NCBI GenBank assembly: GCA_009809945.1
Contig: WTPW01000761.1
Location: 151,954 to 215,953, forward strand
Source: Gigaspora margarita
Taxonomy: Eukaryota > Glomeromycota > Glomeromycetes > Diversisporales > Gigasporaceae
Direction: 5' to 3'
Length of the DNA stretch: 64,000 nucleotides
Under the pieces are notes generated by a model, which was not told where the DNA came from, did no database searches, and was given only the letters and a program-made list of their open reading frames with translations. Shown here piece after piece: positions 48,840-59,994 of the stretch. Position numbers and translations under genes: made by a program. The number at the start of each line of letters is the position of its first letter. The stretch's first letter is position 1.

Positions 48840-49165
48840 ATTTTAGCTCAAGAAATCTGGATTGTTATTTCAGATTTTGAACATATTTACTAGTACTTCT
48901 TTTTTCAAGGGTGTCTTCTAGCTTTTGTTCCAGTTCTTGAGTACTCAAGGAAGTGTGATTTCTTTGAACATTTTGGTTAAAGAATTACAGATCTATGGGC
49001 TTTGTTGTCTTGAATTTTGAATGTATTTGCTAACACTTCTTTATTTTGAAGAGTGCCTTTTAGCTTTTCATTTGGCTTTTGGAGTATTCAGTGAAATGTG
49101 TCTTTTTTAAACATTTCAGTTGAGGAATGTCAGATCTATAGGCTTTGTTGTTTCGACATGTGTAC
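48840..49165. repeat. Two to three ~147-bp imperfect tandem units
   Basis: ATTTTGAACATATTTACTAG and TTTTGAATGTATTTGCTAAC, each followed by ACTTCTT..., and CAGATCTATGGGCTTTGTTG and CAGATCTATAGGCTTTGTTG mark successive copies. It is non-coding. Confidence 0.55.
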
Positions 49166-50044
49166 CCAACTTTGAACTTCTATAAGGTAGATATGCCTAA
49201 TTTGGCGCAGTTAAGTTCTACGATGAATATCACGTGATATATAGGTCATAATAAGATGATTTTGGTACCATTTGATTGGTCTCATCGAGACGAATCGAAT
49301 GGTACCAAAATCACCTGATTATGATCACTTAGTCAAGAGGTATCACCTTTTAAATTTTATTCAAAAACGTAGCCCTATTTTNGCANAGTGCCTAATTTGA
49401 CGCACTAAAGATCTCTAATGATATCTTGTGAACTATTAATCCAAATTATACGATTTTGGTACCATTCGATTCATCACGATGAGCTGAGTCAGATGGTACT
49501 AAAATCATGTAATTTCGATTGATAGTTCACAAGATATCGTCATTTAGCCAAAATAACCTGTGTAAAGCAACTTTTGAAATAAATATAAAATCGTAGATAA
49601 CATTTGACAGACTGGTTCGTTTTTAATGATTTTACCACCAAAATGACGGCCTTGAAGAGACGATTCCAACGAGCCCAAAATCGTTAAAATCCAATCACGG
49701 GGTCGCAAGATCGTTAAGATTTTCTTATCATTTTTGATGAAAATTAAATCAATTTTTATCAAAAATGATACGAAAACCTTAACGATCATCTGATCCCGTG
49801 ATTAGATTTTAACGATTTTGGGCTTGTTGGAATTGTCTCTTCAAGGCCATCATGTCGGTGGTAAAATCGTTAAAAATGGACCAGTCTATCATATTTTATC
49901 TACGATTTTATGTTAATTTTCAAGGATTATATATACATATGGTATTTGGGTTAAATGATAATATCTTGTGAACTATCCATCAGAATCGCGCGATTTTGGT
50001 ACCATTCGATTAGTCTTGATGAGATGAATCGAATGTGAAGGTAG

Positions 50045-50418
50045 TAGCTATCCCACAAAAAATTTTCTGGTCATGTGATTTTTTTGTGGCACAAACCAAT
50101 CAAATTTTGAGATCAGGTGTAACGTGAAAATCAAAACAACAAAACAATCGAATAAGACGACGGAATTAAAGTAATAAATCGAGTGGTTAGGGTTTGGGTT
50201 AGACACTTGGTTAGAGTGCTACTAGTACCAAAATTTTGCAAGGAATTTTTTTTGTTAATACGCAGTAGACGATTTCATAGACTAACTTTAGAGTTATTAG
50301 CGATTTTTTATAAAAAATCATAAAAAGCGCGATTTTTATATTACACCTGATCCTAAAATTCAATTGGTTTGCGGCATGACAAAATCACGTGACCAGAAAA
50401 TTTTTTGTGGGATAACTA
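50045..50418. mobile_element. 374-bp MITE (TAGCTATCCCAC TIR)
   Basis: TAGCTATCCCACAAAAAATT ... is mirrored by AATTTTTTGTGGGATAACTA. Pairing extends over TTCTGGTCAYGTGATTTT and about 75 bp in all. The target duplication is unclear (GGTAG versus AAGTAG at the edges). It is inserted next to the MULE in the same hairpin arm. Confidence 0.6.
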
Positions 50419-50431
50419 AGTAGGTTTCGAA

Positions 50432-51273
50432 CGGAAAGTCTATGGACACGTACATATCACGTGATATTTCATCTTACGGACACGTACCAAAATAATAATT
50501 TTTCTATTTAAAAAGTGATCCGGCAAGACTTTTGTACACAGTTAACCTCCTTAATCTTCTAATAAAACTTGTTCTCCTGGTCTTTCCAGTTCTAATGGTG
50601 GAAGATTATTAAAATCTGTCTAGTAGAACCGAAGATACAACCTTAGAAATTAGGCAACGTTCTAAAGATTATATAAAAACACCGCATAAACTTCAGAAGA
50701 CTATATCTCCAGTTATATTGAACTAATTTTAATAATATCACTACTATTTGAACCAGAAAAATAAGATAAACAAGTTTATTTCGAGTGATAAAAAAGTAAC
50801 TTCGTTCGAAAGTCTTCCGGGCCATCTTTTTCTTATTATTTTTTCTTTTTTTAAAATTTAAAGTGATTCGACTAAGCTTCTATAATAGGTTACTATAATA
50901 GGTTAATCACCTTTGTCGTCATAACAAAACTTGTTCTCCTGGTCTTTCCGGTTTCAATGATGGTAATGTTATTAAAAAAATCAACTCAGTAGAATCGGAT
51001 ATATAACCTTATGAAATTTATGCGACGTTTTTATATAATCTTTAGAATTGCTCAATTTCATAAGGTCACATCTCTGGTTCTACTGGGCAAATTTTAATTC
51101 TCACCACCATTAGAACTGTAAAGACCAGGAGAATAAGCTTTATTAGAATAATTAAGGAGGTTAACTTAGTATAAAAGCCTTGCCGAATCGTTTTAAAATC
51201 AAAAAATCATTATTTTGGTACGTGTCCATAAGATGAAATATCACGTGATCTGTATGTGTCCGTAGACTTTCCG
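50432..51273. mobile_element. 842-bp MULE-type foldback element, 9-bp target duplication
   Basis: The TIR starts CGGAAAGTCTAYGGACAC and ends GACTTTCCG. The duplication GGTTTCGAA is perfect at 50423-50431 and 51274-51282. Pairing continues for over 200 bp (ATCACGTGATATTTCATCTT; GTTAACCTCCTTAAT; TTCTCCTGGTCTTT). The TTCTCCTGGTCTTTCCRGTT word occurs a third time at about 50936, so the middle is itself duplicated. It has no transposase. Confidence 0.8.
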
Positions 51274-51739
51274 GGTTTCGAATGGTACCAAAATCACGTG
51301 ATTCTGATCAACAGTTCATAAGATATCGTTAGTGTGTCAAATTAGGCACTGCACCAAATTAGGCATATCTACCTTACATATTAATTTTTTTTTGCACACT
51401 TATATTGTCCTAATATGCTTTAAGTATAATTTCAAACAGGACTACCTCAGCATAACAGCTTTCAAGTCCAAATGTCCAAGCTTGCACAACTCAAGTTAAC
51501 TTCAAAGATTGCACTTTCTACATGTTCACAATTATATCCAACCCATTGTTTCAAATACAGGTGTTTGATTATTTAATAAACATGACTTCGATCTATTCGA
51601 CCAACAAATGTAGCAACACTATATATCTTCATCAATCAATGGTTCATGCTATGTAACTTCATAAGATCTTTCCTACAATTGTTCAGCATTAGACTATTCA
51701 AGATTTACTTCTATTTACATTGTTCTGGTAAATTATTGT

Positions 51740-52400
51740 ACTCATATTTATAGATCCCTGGCGATGAACAAATGCTTTATATTCCTCATCACTAAACCAA
51801 TTCCATTTTTACAACTTTCAAGGTTTTTTACTCTACTGGTACTGAGGTTGCTTTCTTTATTCAATATGTCATTTAATCCAGATTCTGATAATTCAACTAT
51901 TTTGTTTTTGCCTTTATTTGGTTCAGGTGAGTCTCTAACTTTCTCTTTATTCCTTTGATGCGTTTCATTACTACATGCTAAACTATTTCTCACATTTTCA
52001 TCAATTACCTCTTTATCTTTATTCGCTTCATATATTACATCTACATTTCTACTATTATTGTCTCAATATCTATACTTTTACTATTTCTTTTTTGAATTAT
52101 TTTGGCTACTTGAATTAACATATATCTTTTTTATTGTTTTTTCCTTTATTTTAACATTTTCATCATGCCTTCACTTCAAATAATTCCTGCTGGCTTTATC
52201 CATCAATCCAAAGAATCGTATATGATAAACTTTGTCACTTAGATAAGTATTATTTCTCTTTTTCTCATAATTATTCCTTTTTCTATGTCCATACTGATGC
52301 TTCTCATCTATTTCATCTATAGGTACTTGCACTAGACAACATTGAGCCAAATGTCCTAGGAGTAAATTATGCACATTGGTACTTCTTAGAGCTCAAAGCT
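51740..52400 (-). pseudogene. Unassigned decayed coding region
   Basis: On the minus strand a charged, Asn/Lys/Glu-rich polypeptide can be followed from about 52374 (GHLAQCC, then IDEIDEKHQYGHRKRNNYEK, YLSDKVYHIRFFGLMDKA) through stops near 52090-52170 to SNETHQRNKEKVRDSPEPNK and SGLNDILNKESNLSTSRVKN (to 51748). GHLAQCC resembles the end of a retroelement CCHC knuckle, but the first two Cys are absent. It may be a gag/ORF1-like relic. I cannot assign it. Confidence 0.3.
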
Positions 52401-53007
52401 ACCTGGTATCTCCCTCTTTGGATTGATACCTTATTTATTTATTTACTAAGCTCTATTTTGAGTTACTAATTACTATATAATTAACCCATTGATCATGCAA
52501 TCAATTTTTAGGCTTTTAATTAAAGTTAGCAGCCCAATCACGCTATTTTTAGGACCCAATTGGCACTACAAAATCATAGGGTAATAAAATCAACTGTGAT
52601 ACTATCATTTGTAGTTGTTTGCACACTATATTTATAGTTGTATAGTTTTTATGATAGATCTTCTCAAGTGTGATCTAGTTCTTTGTTTTGGTTTTGTTAC
52701 TGGTATGCTTTGAGGTTGTGGTCATAAAACTTTATTATATGACATTTCTAGGATTAGTCTTTAGAGTTATTAAATTGAGTAGTATTTGTTGTATATATTG
52801 CACAAATATAATAAAATTCTTATTAATTGCTGCAAATTGTGTTATATTTATATATTATATATAATATAGTATAAACTGAATTATATCTGGTTTCTTTTAT
52901 AATATGTATCCAATATGTATTTGGTTTCTTTGTAATATAAAGAAAAATCAGATTTATTTAATATACCAATTGGGTAACTGATATGAATATGATTTGTATC
53001 ATATATA

Positions 53008-53339
53008 CAGTTAGACCTCCCTAAATGCATATCATTAGGACCACCTCTAGAGTGTGCATTTAAGGAGGGCTGCAATTAGAGAACACTAATAAAATCGCAA
53101 TATTACTATTAGCATGTTATAATATGGCTTTAGTAGCCTTGAAATAATGAATTTGATTGGCTAGTAATCTTGTGAATATATTTATAGAGGGAGATTTTAT
53201 AAGTGGGCCAGACAGTTAGTGTGCATTTATAGAATAAAGAATGTGCATTTATTTATAAGTCCCACCATGGGCCAGGCTTATATCATGCATTTAGAGGGGT
53301 GTTGTATTTAGAGAGGGTGCATTTAAGGAGGTCTGACTG
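53008..53339. mobile_element. 332-bp pogo/Tigger-like MITE, copy 1
   Basis: TIRs CAGTTAGACCTCCCTAAATG and CATTTAAGGAGGTCTGACTG are flanked by TA (53006-53007; 53340-53341). Internal words TAAATGCA and GTGCATTTA repeat. CAGT-start TIRs with TA duplication fit Tc1/mariner, pogo branch. A second copy of identical length is at 54758-55089 in the other orientation. Confidence 0.8.
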
Positions 53340-53799
53340 TATTAGTTAATGGTGCCCTATTTGCACCAAAGGTCTGTTTATAATCAGAGACAAATTGATA
53401 ATTTTAGGCAAAATTTACTAGTAAACTTGCATATCCCTATAATACAAATATAGTGAGACCTATCAGGAACCTGATAGTTAACTAGTATGAATTCATTTGA
53501 CCTGTATAATATATGTATAATAATTGAAATATATAAAAAATATGCTATAAATATAATATGTTTTATAAATAATACATGTGAAGACATTTATACAGAAGGT
53601 CCTCAGCCTATTAGATTGCAGATCCTATATCTGATTGTTAATTGGTTCCAATTTTGTTATTCTGTGGTCAGATTTGGATAATATTTAGCTCGTTAGAACC
53701 ATTTCGATATGATAATTCGAATGGTAGTAGTTTCATTCATTTCTGATCACTAGATCAAGAGTTTTGTCAATTTTGTGTTTTATAATAATTTCTATAGAT

Positions 53800-54345
53800 T
53801 AACACTATGTATTACTACAATAGCATGGTTCTTAAATGAATTTTTACAATAAATTCCATTAATACATATCAGCGATAATGCCAATACAAACTAATATGAC
53901 TTTAATTATATATTGTACACTAATAAGCTAGCAAGTTTATAAATGAATTTTATAGTAAATTATAATAGATAACAAAAATAATACCAAATACAAATTAATA
54001 TAACTTTAACTATATACTGTATTTTACTGCAATAGAGACTAGGTTTTTTAAATAAATTTTTTTATATATTATCCTCTTCTATAATTATGTAGATGTTTCA
54101 TACAAATTGTTTGATTGTATAAAAGTTTTTATTATAATGTGCTTATAAAGAAGATTTTTTGTTATAAGTTTATTAGTAAAAAGGTTGCAGACTTTGGCAT
54201 AATTATAAAAAGGTTTCACTATAATGTGATTATATAGGAGGTGACTATATTGGAGAACAAAAATACAATAAATATCAATAGTAATACCAATACAAATTAA
54301 TATTAACTATATACTATGTATTACTACAATCTCTATAAATTTTAG
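53800..54345. repeat. Degenerate satellite, second locus of the 46.7-kb family
   Basis: Units with TAATGCCAATACAAACTAAT and GACTTTAATTATATATTGTA are spaced ~110-130 bp to about 54070, and one more lies at 54265-54320. Between them is AT-rich sequence with TTATAATGTGCTTATAAAG-like repeats. Confidence 0.5.
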
Positions 54346-54349
54346 AGTG

Positions 54350-54425
54350 TGGTGACTTAGGGAAGTTGTCAAGTTGTTAACCCAGTCAGCATGTTAAGAG
54401 TTCAAATCCCACTAGTAATAAAAAT
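54350..54425 (+). other. tRNA-like relic, possibly SINE head
   Basis: GTGACTTAGGGAAGTTGTC and GAGTTCAAATCCCACTAGTA are spaced like A and B boxes of a tRNA gene, with GTTAACC where an anticodon loop would be. The acceptor and T stems do not pair properly, so it is not a working tRNA. Confidence 0.25.
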
Positions 54426-54757
54426 GAAAAGAAGACCTATATTTGATAACTGTGGCTAATATTGGTTGCATAAAGAAACCTGTAACATTGGTTCACTATA
54501 TAGTAATAGAAACTTTTAGGTCCAATAGTATTATTGTTATACTGCAAAGCAGGGAACCAGAAAAACAGAAACCTGTTTGGCAAGTTCTAAGTAAGGGAGT
54601 AAGAAGATAGTAAAGATCTCTGATAGTGTTACTGGATAAAGGTTGTACTAGAATCGAATGAACCTTATAAAGATATAGTAGTAAATCTGATCAGAACAAG
54701 AAATAGAAATGATAAAGAGAAAATTGAAAGCCATCTAGTAAAAAAGAATAAGTAGTA

Positions 54758-55089
54758 CAGTCAGACCCCTTAAATGCACCCTCTCTAAATGCAACACCCT
54801 TCTAAATGCATGATATAAGCCTGGGCCCATAGTGGGACTTATAGATAAATGCACGTTCTTTATTCTGTAAATGCATGCTAACTGTCTAGCCCACTTATAA
54901 AAACTCCTTCTATAAATATATTCACGTGATTACTAGCCAATTAAATTCATTATTTAAAGGCTACTAAAGCCATATTATAATGTGCTAATAGTAATATTGC
55001 GATTTTATTAATGTTCTCTAATTGCAGCTCTCCTTAAATGCACACTCTAGAGGTGGTCCCGATGACATGCATTTAGGGAGGTCTGAATG
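54758..55089. mobile_element. 332-bp pogo/Tigger-like MITE, copy 2 (inverted)
   Basis: CAGTCAGACCCCTTAAATGC ... GCATTTAGGGAGGTCTGAATG with TA at 54756-54757 and 55090-55091. It is the reverse complement of copy 1 along its whole length. It sits inside the 133-bp satellite: the unit reads GAATAAGTAG-TA-ATTAAAAGTATT once it is removed. Confidence 0.85.
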
Positions 55090-55125
55090 TAATTAAAAGT
55101 ATTTAAAAATTGAAATCAACAACTA

Positions 55126-55381
55126 CTATAGTGCACTAACCAAAGTACACAGGGTACAATGCAATCTACCCATAAAAAACTTATAAAAGACCAGATATAT
55201 TATATATCAGCAGATTAGTATTACAAGAAAAAATTTTAGCATATACATATTTTGCACTTATAATAAGTAGTCTAAAAATTTAAAAAACTCTAGTTTTTAA
55301 GTAATAGCGGTCTCATGTTTTGCACTGAGTGCTTTGCAATAGGAGTATTGAAAAGAAGGTACTTTGGTTAGTGCACTATAG
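55126..55381. mobile_element. 256-bp TA-flanked MITE with 23-bp perfect TIR
   Basis: The TIR is CTATAGTGCACTAACCAAAG plus TAC at both ends, with TA at 55124-55125 and 55382-55383. Removal restores the satellite consensus CAACAACTATATATAGTAG. The middle is unrelated AT-rich sequence. Confidence 0.85.
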
Positions 55382-56829
55382 TATATATAGTAGTACTGAA
55401 GCTGAAAAATAATTCCAAGTGAAAAATCAATAAACAATAAAGAGAAAGGCTAAAACCCACCTAGTAAAAAAAATAAGTAGTAGTTAAAAGTAGTCAGAAG
55501 TTGAAATCAACAACTATATATAGTAGTACCCAAAGCTAAAAAAATAATTCCAAGTGAAGAAACAAAGAAATAATAAAATGAAAATCCAAACCTATCTAGT
55601 AAAAAAGAATAAGTAGTAGTTAAAAGTATTCAAAAGTTGAAATCAACAACTATACCTGAAGCTAAAAAATAATTCCAAGCAAAAACAAAGAACCAATAAA
55701 GGAAAAGATCAAAACCCACCTAGTAAAAAAGAATATAGTCATTAAAAGTATTCAAAAGTTGAAATCAACAACTATATAGTTGTACCCAAAACTGAAAAAA
55801 TATTTCCAAGTGAAGAAACAAAGAAACAATAATGAGAAAAATTGTAACCCACCTGGTAAAAAAGAATAAGTATAGTTAAAAGTATTCAAAAGTCAAAATT
55901 AACAACTATATATAGTAGTACTCAAAGTTGAAAAAAAATTCCAAGTAAAGAAACAATGAAAAGAAAATCAAAACCTATCTGGTAAAAAAGAATAAGTAGT
56001 CGTTAAAAGTATTCAAAAGTCAAAATCAACAACTATATAAAGTAGTACCCAAAACTAAAAAAATAATTCCAAGCAAAAAACAAAAAAATAACAAAAAGAA
56101 AGATTTAAACTCATCTAGTAAAAAAGAATAAGTGGTAGTTAAAAGTATTCAAAAGTAAAAATCAACAACTATATATAGTAGTACCCAAAGTTAAAAAAAT
56201 ATTTTCAAGCAAAAAAACAAAAAATAACAAAGAAAAAGATCAAAACCACCTAGTAAAAAGAATATAGTAGTTAAAAGTATTCAAAAATCAAAATCAACAA
56301 CTATATATAGTAGTATCCAAAGCTGAAAAAATAATTCCAAGTAAAGAAACAAAAAAACAACAAAGAGAAAAATCAAAACCTACCTAGTAAAAAAGAATAA
56401 GTAGTAGTTAAAAGTATTCAAAAGTCCAAATCAACAACTTTATATAATAGTAACTAAAGCTAAAAAAATAATTCCAAGTAAAGAAACAAAGAAATAATAA
56501 AAAAGATCAAAACCTAGCTAGTAAAAGAATATAATAGTTAAAAGTATTCAAAAATTGAAATCAACAACTATATATAGTAGTATTTAAAGCTGAAAAAATA
56601 ATTCAAAGTAAAGAAACAAAGAAATAATAAAAAAAAAAAATTGAAATCCACCTAGTAAAAAAGAATAAATGGTAGTTAAAAGTATTCAAAAGTCAAAATC
56701 AACAACTATATCTAGAGTACCCAAAGCTAAAAAAATACTTTAAATAAAATTTTTTTAAATATAAAATTCATATTTCAAATACCTTTACTTAAAACAACAT
56801 AAATATTAATTAGCTTAACAAATTTGATC

Positions 56830-57410
56830 TCACTAAATTTATTTAATTGATGATCTGGATAAGATTAGCAGAATTACTATATTGTAACAATAGTAAATTT
56901 TGGGGATAAGTACAATATAAATTTTTATTATATGCTGAAATCTGAGCAGAGTCAATAAAAAGTAATTTTTTTGTTAAATTAACAATACATGTTGATTAAT
57001 TGAAAGTTGTAGAGCTCATCAAGATGCATCTAACAGTAGTTAGATCATTCCAATTGGCCCAGTGGATGGCAAGATATTTTTAAAAAATGATTGGCTGACT
57101 ATGTAAATCTCTATGCAAACAAAAATTGTTTACACAGAGATTTTACATAGTTGGCCAATTGTTTTTTAATAATATCTTGCCATCCACTAGGCTGATTTGA
57201 ATGATCTAACCACTATTAAATGCATTTGATGAGCTCTACAATTTTCGATTAATTGACATATATTATTAACTTAACAAAAAAATTACTTTTCATTTGACTT
57301 TACTCAGATTTCAGCATATAGTTAATATCATAGGAATTTTGTTCCAATTTCTAATATAGAAATTCTGCTGATCTTATCTGGATCAGTGATTAATATTATA
57401 TAATTTAACT
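56830..57410. mobile_element. ~560-bp foldback element
   Basis: TGATCTGGATAAGATTAGCA ... CAGTGGATGGCAAGATAT ... TTTACACAGAGATTTTACAT pairs across a centre near 57122 with its inverse, ending CTGATCTTATCTGGATCA. It directly follows the satellite array. No target duplication was found. Confidence 0.7.
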
Positions 57411-57419
57411 AAACTTAAT

Positions 57420-59290
57420 AACTGTGCTTTAATAACTTGGCTTATTTAAATTTTACTCCAAATTTAACTCATTAAGGTGAGCCTATCACTTATCTAACCA
57501 ACATAGCAACTTATGATTAAAAGTTAATCAAAAAATTAAATATAATATTCATATAACCTAAACTTTTGAATTACCTTAATCACTTCTAAATTACCCTATT
57601 TAATCATAAGTTATTTCAAAATGATACAAATTTGAGATACAACAATGACCTATTTCATAGTCATTTAAAACCTTTTGAAATATGTCTAAATAACTATCAC
57701 ATTTACTACTATTAGACTATACTAACCTATAACTTAAAAGCTCATTGAATCTTCCTCTTCTCACTATATAGATAATAATGGTGACAATCATGCACTTTCT
57801 AAATAGTTTATATTTTAAGTAAATTTCAAGGTGGATATGCTCAAACTATTTCTCATAGTTCAGTGGACTAAACCATAGGAAGTTTGTATCAGCTCCCTAT
57901 GCAGATGATCATAGTGACAACCACACCCTCTGTTAAATGTAGAAGAAAAAATAAAATTTAGGAGGAAACAGTCAGACCCTAAGCCTACCCTTGAAAGTTA
58001 TGACTGCACCTAAGACAACTAATCAGAGGCCTTATCACTTAATATTAGATACGAAATTTTTTGCTTGACTAGCTGTAACCATAAAATAGCTCTCTCTATT
58101 ACATTGCCAACACAAAAACAATCTAGTATAAGTCGAAAAAAAACTTAAAAATATTTTATATCAATTTTATATCGATGTTATATATCACTGTTAGATATAG
58201 CTATTAAATCAAGCATACATCCATACGTGTTATCATTATATTTTGCCACAATTACTAATTATGTGTGCTCATTTTTCTATAAATAGGACTTAAGCCAAAT
58301 AATTATATTAAATAAATAAAACTTACGTGACTAAATAAACATTTATAAATTGCATATTTCACACTTAAATCAGAAATCCACTACCGTGCAAACATTGTAT
58401 CATACTACATCCATTCGACATACTTTTCCATTTATAGTATATTCCACTAATAATCCGTATACGATTTCCTTAAAATTAATTACTTATGTATATTTATTCA
58501 ATAATCCGAAATAACGATAAATAAAAAACTTCGGAAAACTATTCACAAAACAACTTTGTAATAGAGTACAAATAATAACTAGTCGTTTTGTACAGGTTAC
58601 AACAGTGTTACAACGCTCATAAAAAGTAAATCATTTTTACTAACCGTTTTCCAGTACCCACGGGTTTTATAATTATATTGAAAAAATATAACGTAATATT
58701 TGATATGGTTTGAGAATTAGTTGCCGTAATAAAGATTTATAGTTTTGTTAATAAGTTAAGATTAATAGTAACTTTATTATAGTATAAATTATTTTGAGAG
58801 TTAATATTAGCGGTGCTTTATCCTACTCTTTATTAAGAGCTATTCCGATTAAATCCGGCACTCCTTTGTGCATAATTCGAATCTGATAAAACCAGATTAA
58901 ATTATTACAAAAAAGAAGATGGATGGCATTTTTTGTCACCCGTATTATTCTGTATGATTGATTATGAATTTGGTTACAAGAGTTAACATTAACGTTAATA
59001 CGTATAAAGCTAATTTAAAATTATAATAAAATGAAATGGTAATTTCGAACCTAATAAATTGAACAAAAATATAATATGCGAAATATAAATACTGTACTAT
59101 ATAGATTGTTTGCTACTAATGTTTATTATAGGACGTAAAAAATAAACAAAAAAAAGGATATAAAGTCTGATTATTGCATTAAATACAGTAGAAAAAAACT
59201 CGTAAGCACAATTAACGTTTTAGAACTGCATTAAAGCGACTCAAAAAAAAAACAACAAAAAACTGCCAGCGCATTGGCAGGTGCACAACT
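57420..59290. other. Gene-free AT-rich sequence
   Basis: No gene is visible. A duplicated pair of phrases (GATAATAATGGTGACAATCA near 57770; GATGATCATAGTGACAACCA near 57905) suggests an old repeat. TAGTTCAGTGG at 57860 resembles a tRNA A box, but no B box follows. Confidence 0.4.
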
Positions 59291-59296
59291 TGTTCT

Positions 59297-59548
59297 AACG
59301 TTTGATTAAGTGGGGTTTTTTGGAATTACAGAATATCAGTATGGTATGGTGAGCTGATCGGTGTAAAGTACCAATTCTAAAAAGCCAAGCCTTAATAATA
59401 ATATTTAAAGCCAAAGTAGTATGGTAGGATTTTAAAATAGGTATTGTACACCTGTATAACATACTTATCTTATCATCTATTTTAATATTATAAACGATAA
59501 CACTGTAACAGAATTATATAGTACGGAATAAGGGTATTTTACACCCCC
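59297..59548. repeat. Direct repeat, copy 1 (partner 60300-60570)
   Basis: CGTTTGATTAAGTGGGGTTT, ATTACAGAATATCAGTATGG, GTGAGCTGATCGGT, TACCAATTCTAAAAAGCC and TATAGTACGGAATAAGGGTA recur in order, about 1 kb downstream. The two copies flank the GC-richer MITE. They could be a segmental duplication or the direct ends of a defunct element. Confidence 0.65.
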
Positions 59549-59990
59549 CCTGTAAGAAAAAGTGGCTCGTGGTACGGTCCAAAATGGCACGGGAAAAACA
59601 ACCATTACGTGCCTCCGCAAAAAATTTCACGTGCAAATCACGGTCCACAAACCGTTCCTTCACTGCAATTTCCGTAGAAAAACGTGCCAAAAATCCGTGC
59701 CAAAATCCGTGGATTTTGGATTAGTAAACTGCTGCAAAATCCGGTCCATTTACTATTCAAAATTTACGGGTGAACGTGCCAAAAATGGCACGGTGAAAAG
59801 AAACCATCCCGTACCTCACGTGTCAAACGCGGTGCACTATCCGTGCCTTTCCGTTATTTTAGTGAACGTGCCAAAATACGTGTATTTTGGCTTAGTAAAC
59901 TGCTGCAAAATCCGGTCCATTTGCGGTCCAAAATTCACGCATATACCCGTAATGGCACGGATATCACACGTGCCACTTTTCTTACAGGGC
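59548..59990. mobile_element. GC-richer MITE with CCCTGTAAGAAAA TIR
   Basis: CCCTGTAAGAAAAAGTGGC and GCCACTTTTCTTACAGGG are inverted ends. The interior has two direct copies of TTAGTAAACTGCTGCAAAAT followed by CCGGTCCATTT, and many CACGTGCC/GGCACGG words. Comparison with the undisturbed copy near 60560 (TTTTACACCTCACTTGG) places the insertion in TTTTACACC|CACTTG. The exact duplication is hidden in a C-run. The 151-residue frame over it is not a credible protein. Confidence 0.7.
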
Positions 59991-59994
59991 CCAC

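Larger units (their letters stand above)
49185..51374. mobile_element. TA-flanked element with nested insertions (AGGTAGATATGCC TIR)
   Basis: Left AGGTAGATATGCCTAATTTG and right CAAATTAGGCATATCTACCT are inverted, with TA at 49183-49184 and 51375-51376. Inside are hairpins of the form GGTACCATTYGATT...GTCTCATCGAGAC...AATCGAATGGTACC (49255-49325, a degenerate one at 49450-49520) and two facing GTCTC-core arms (49605-49725 and 49770-49890). A last hairpin, starting near 49975, is split after its first half by two later insertions (50045-50418 and 50432-51273) and resumes at 51283. A related fragment lies at 60120-60160. Confidence 0.75.
54660..56745. repeat. ~133-bp satellite array, about 12 units, with two MITE insertions
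   Basis: The unit carries TAGTAAAAAAGAATAAGTAG, TTAAAAGTATTCAAAAGT, AAATCAACAACTATATATAG, TAGTACCCAAAGC and AAATAATTCCAAG. The word TCAACAAC recurs near 55117, 55507, 55643, 55764, 55900, 56026, 56161, 56294, 56431, 56561 and 56699 (spacing 121-138). The array is cut by the pogo-like MITE at 54758-55089 and another MITE at 55126-55381. It is non-coding. Confidence 0.8.

Noticed and set aside
54350..54425. tRNA-Asn-like gene
   Set aside because: A- and B-box words are present but the T and acceptor stems do not pair. It was kept only as a relic with low confidence.
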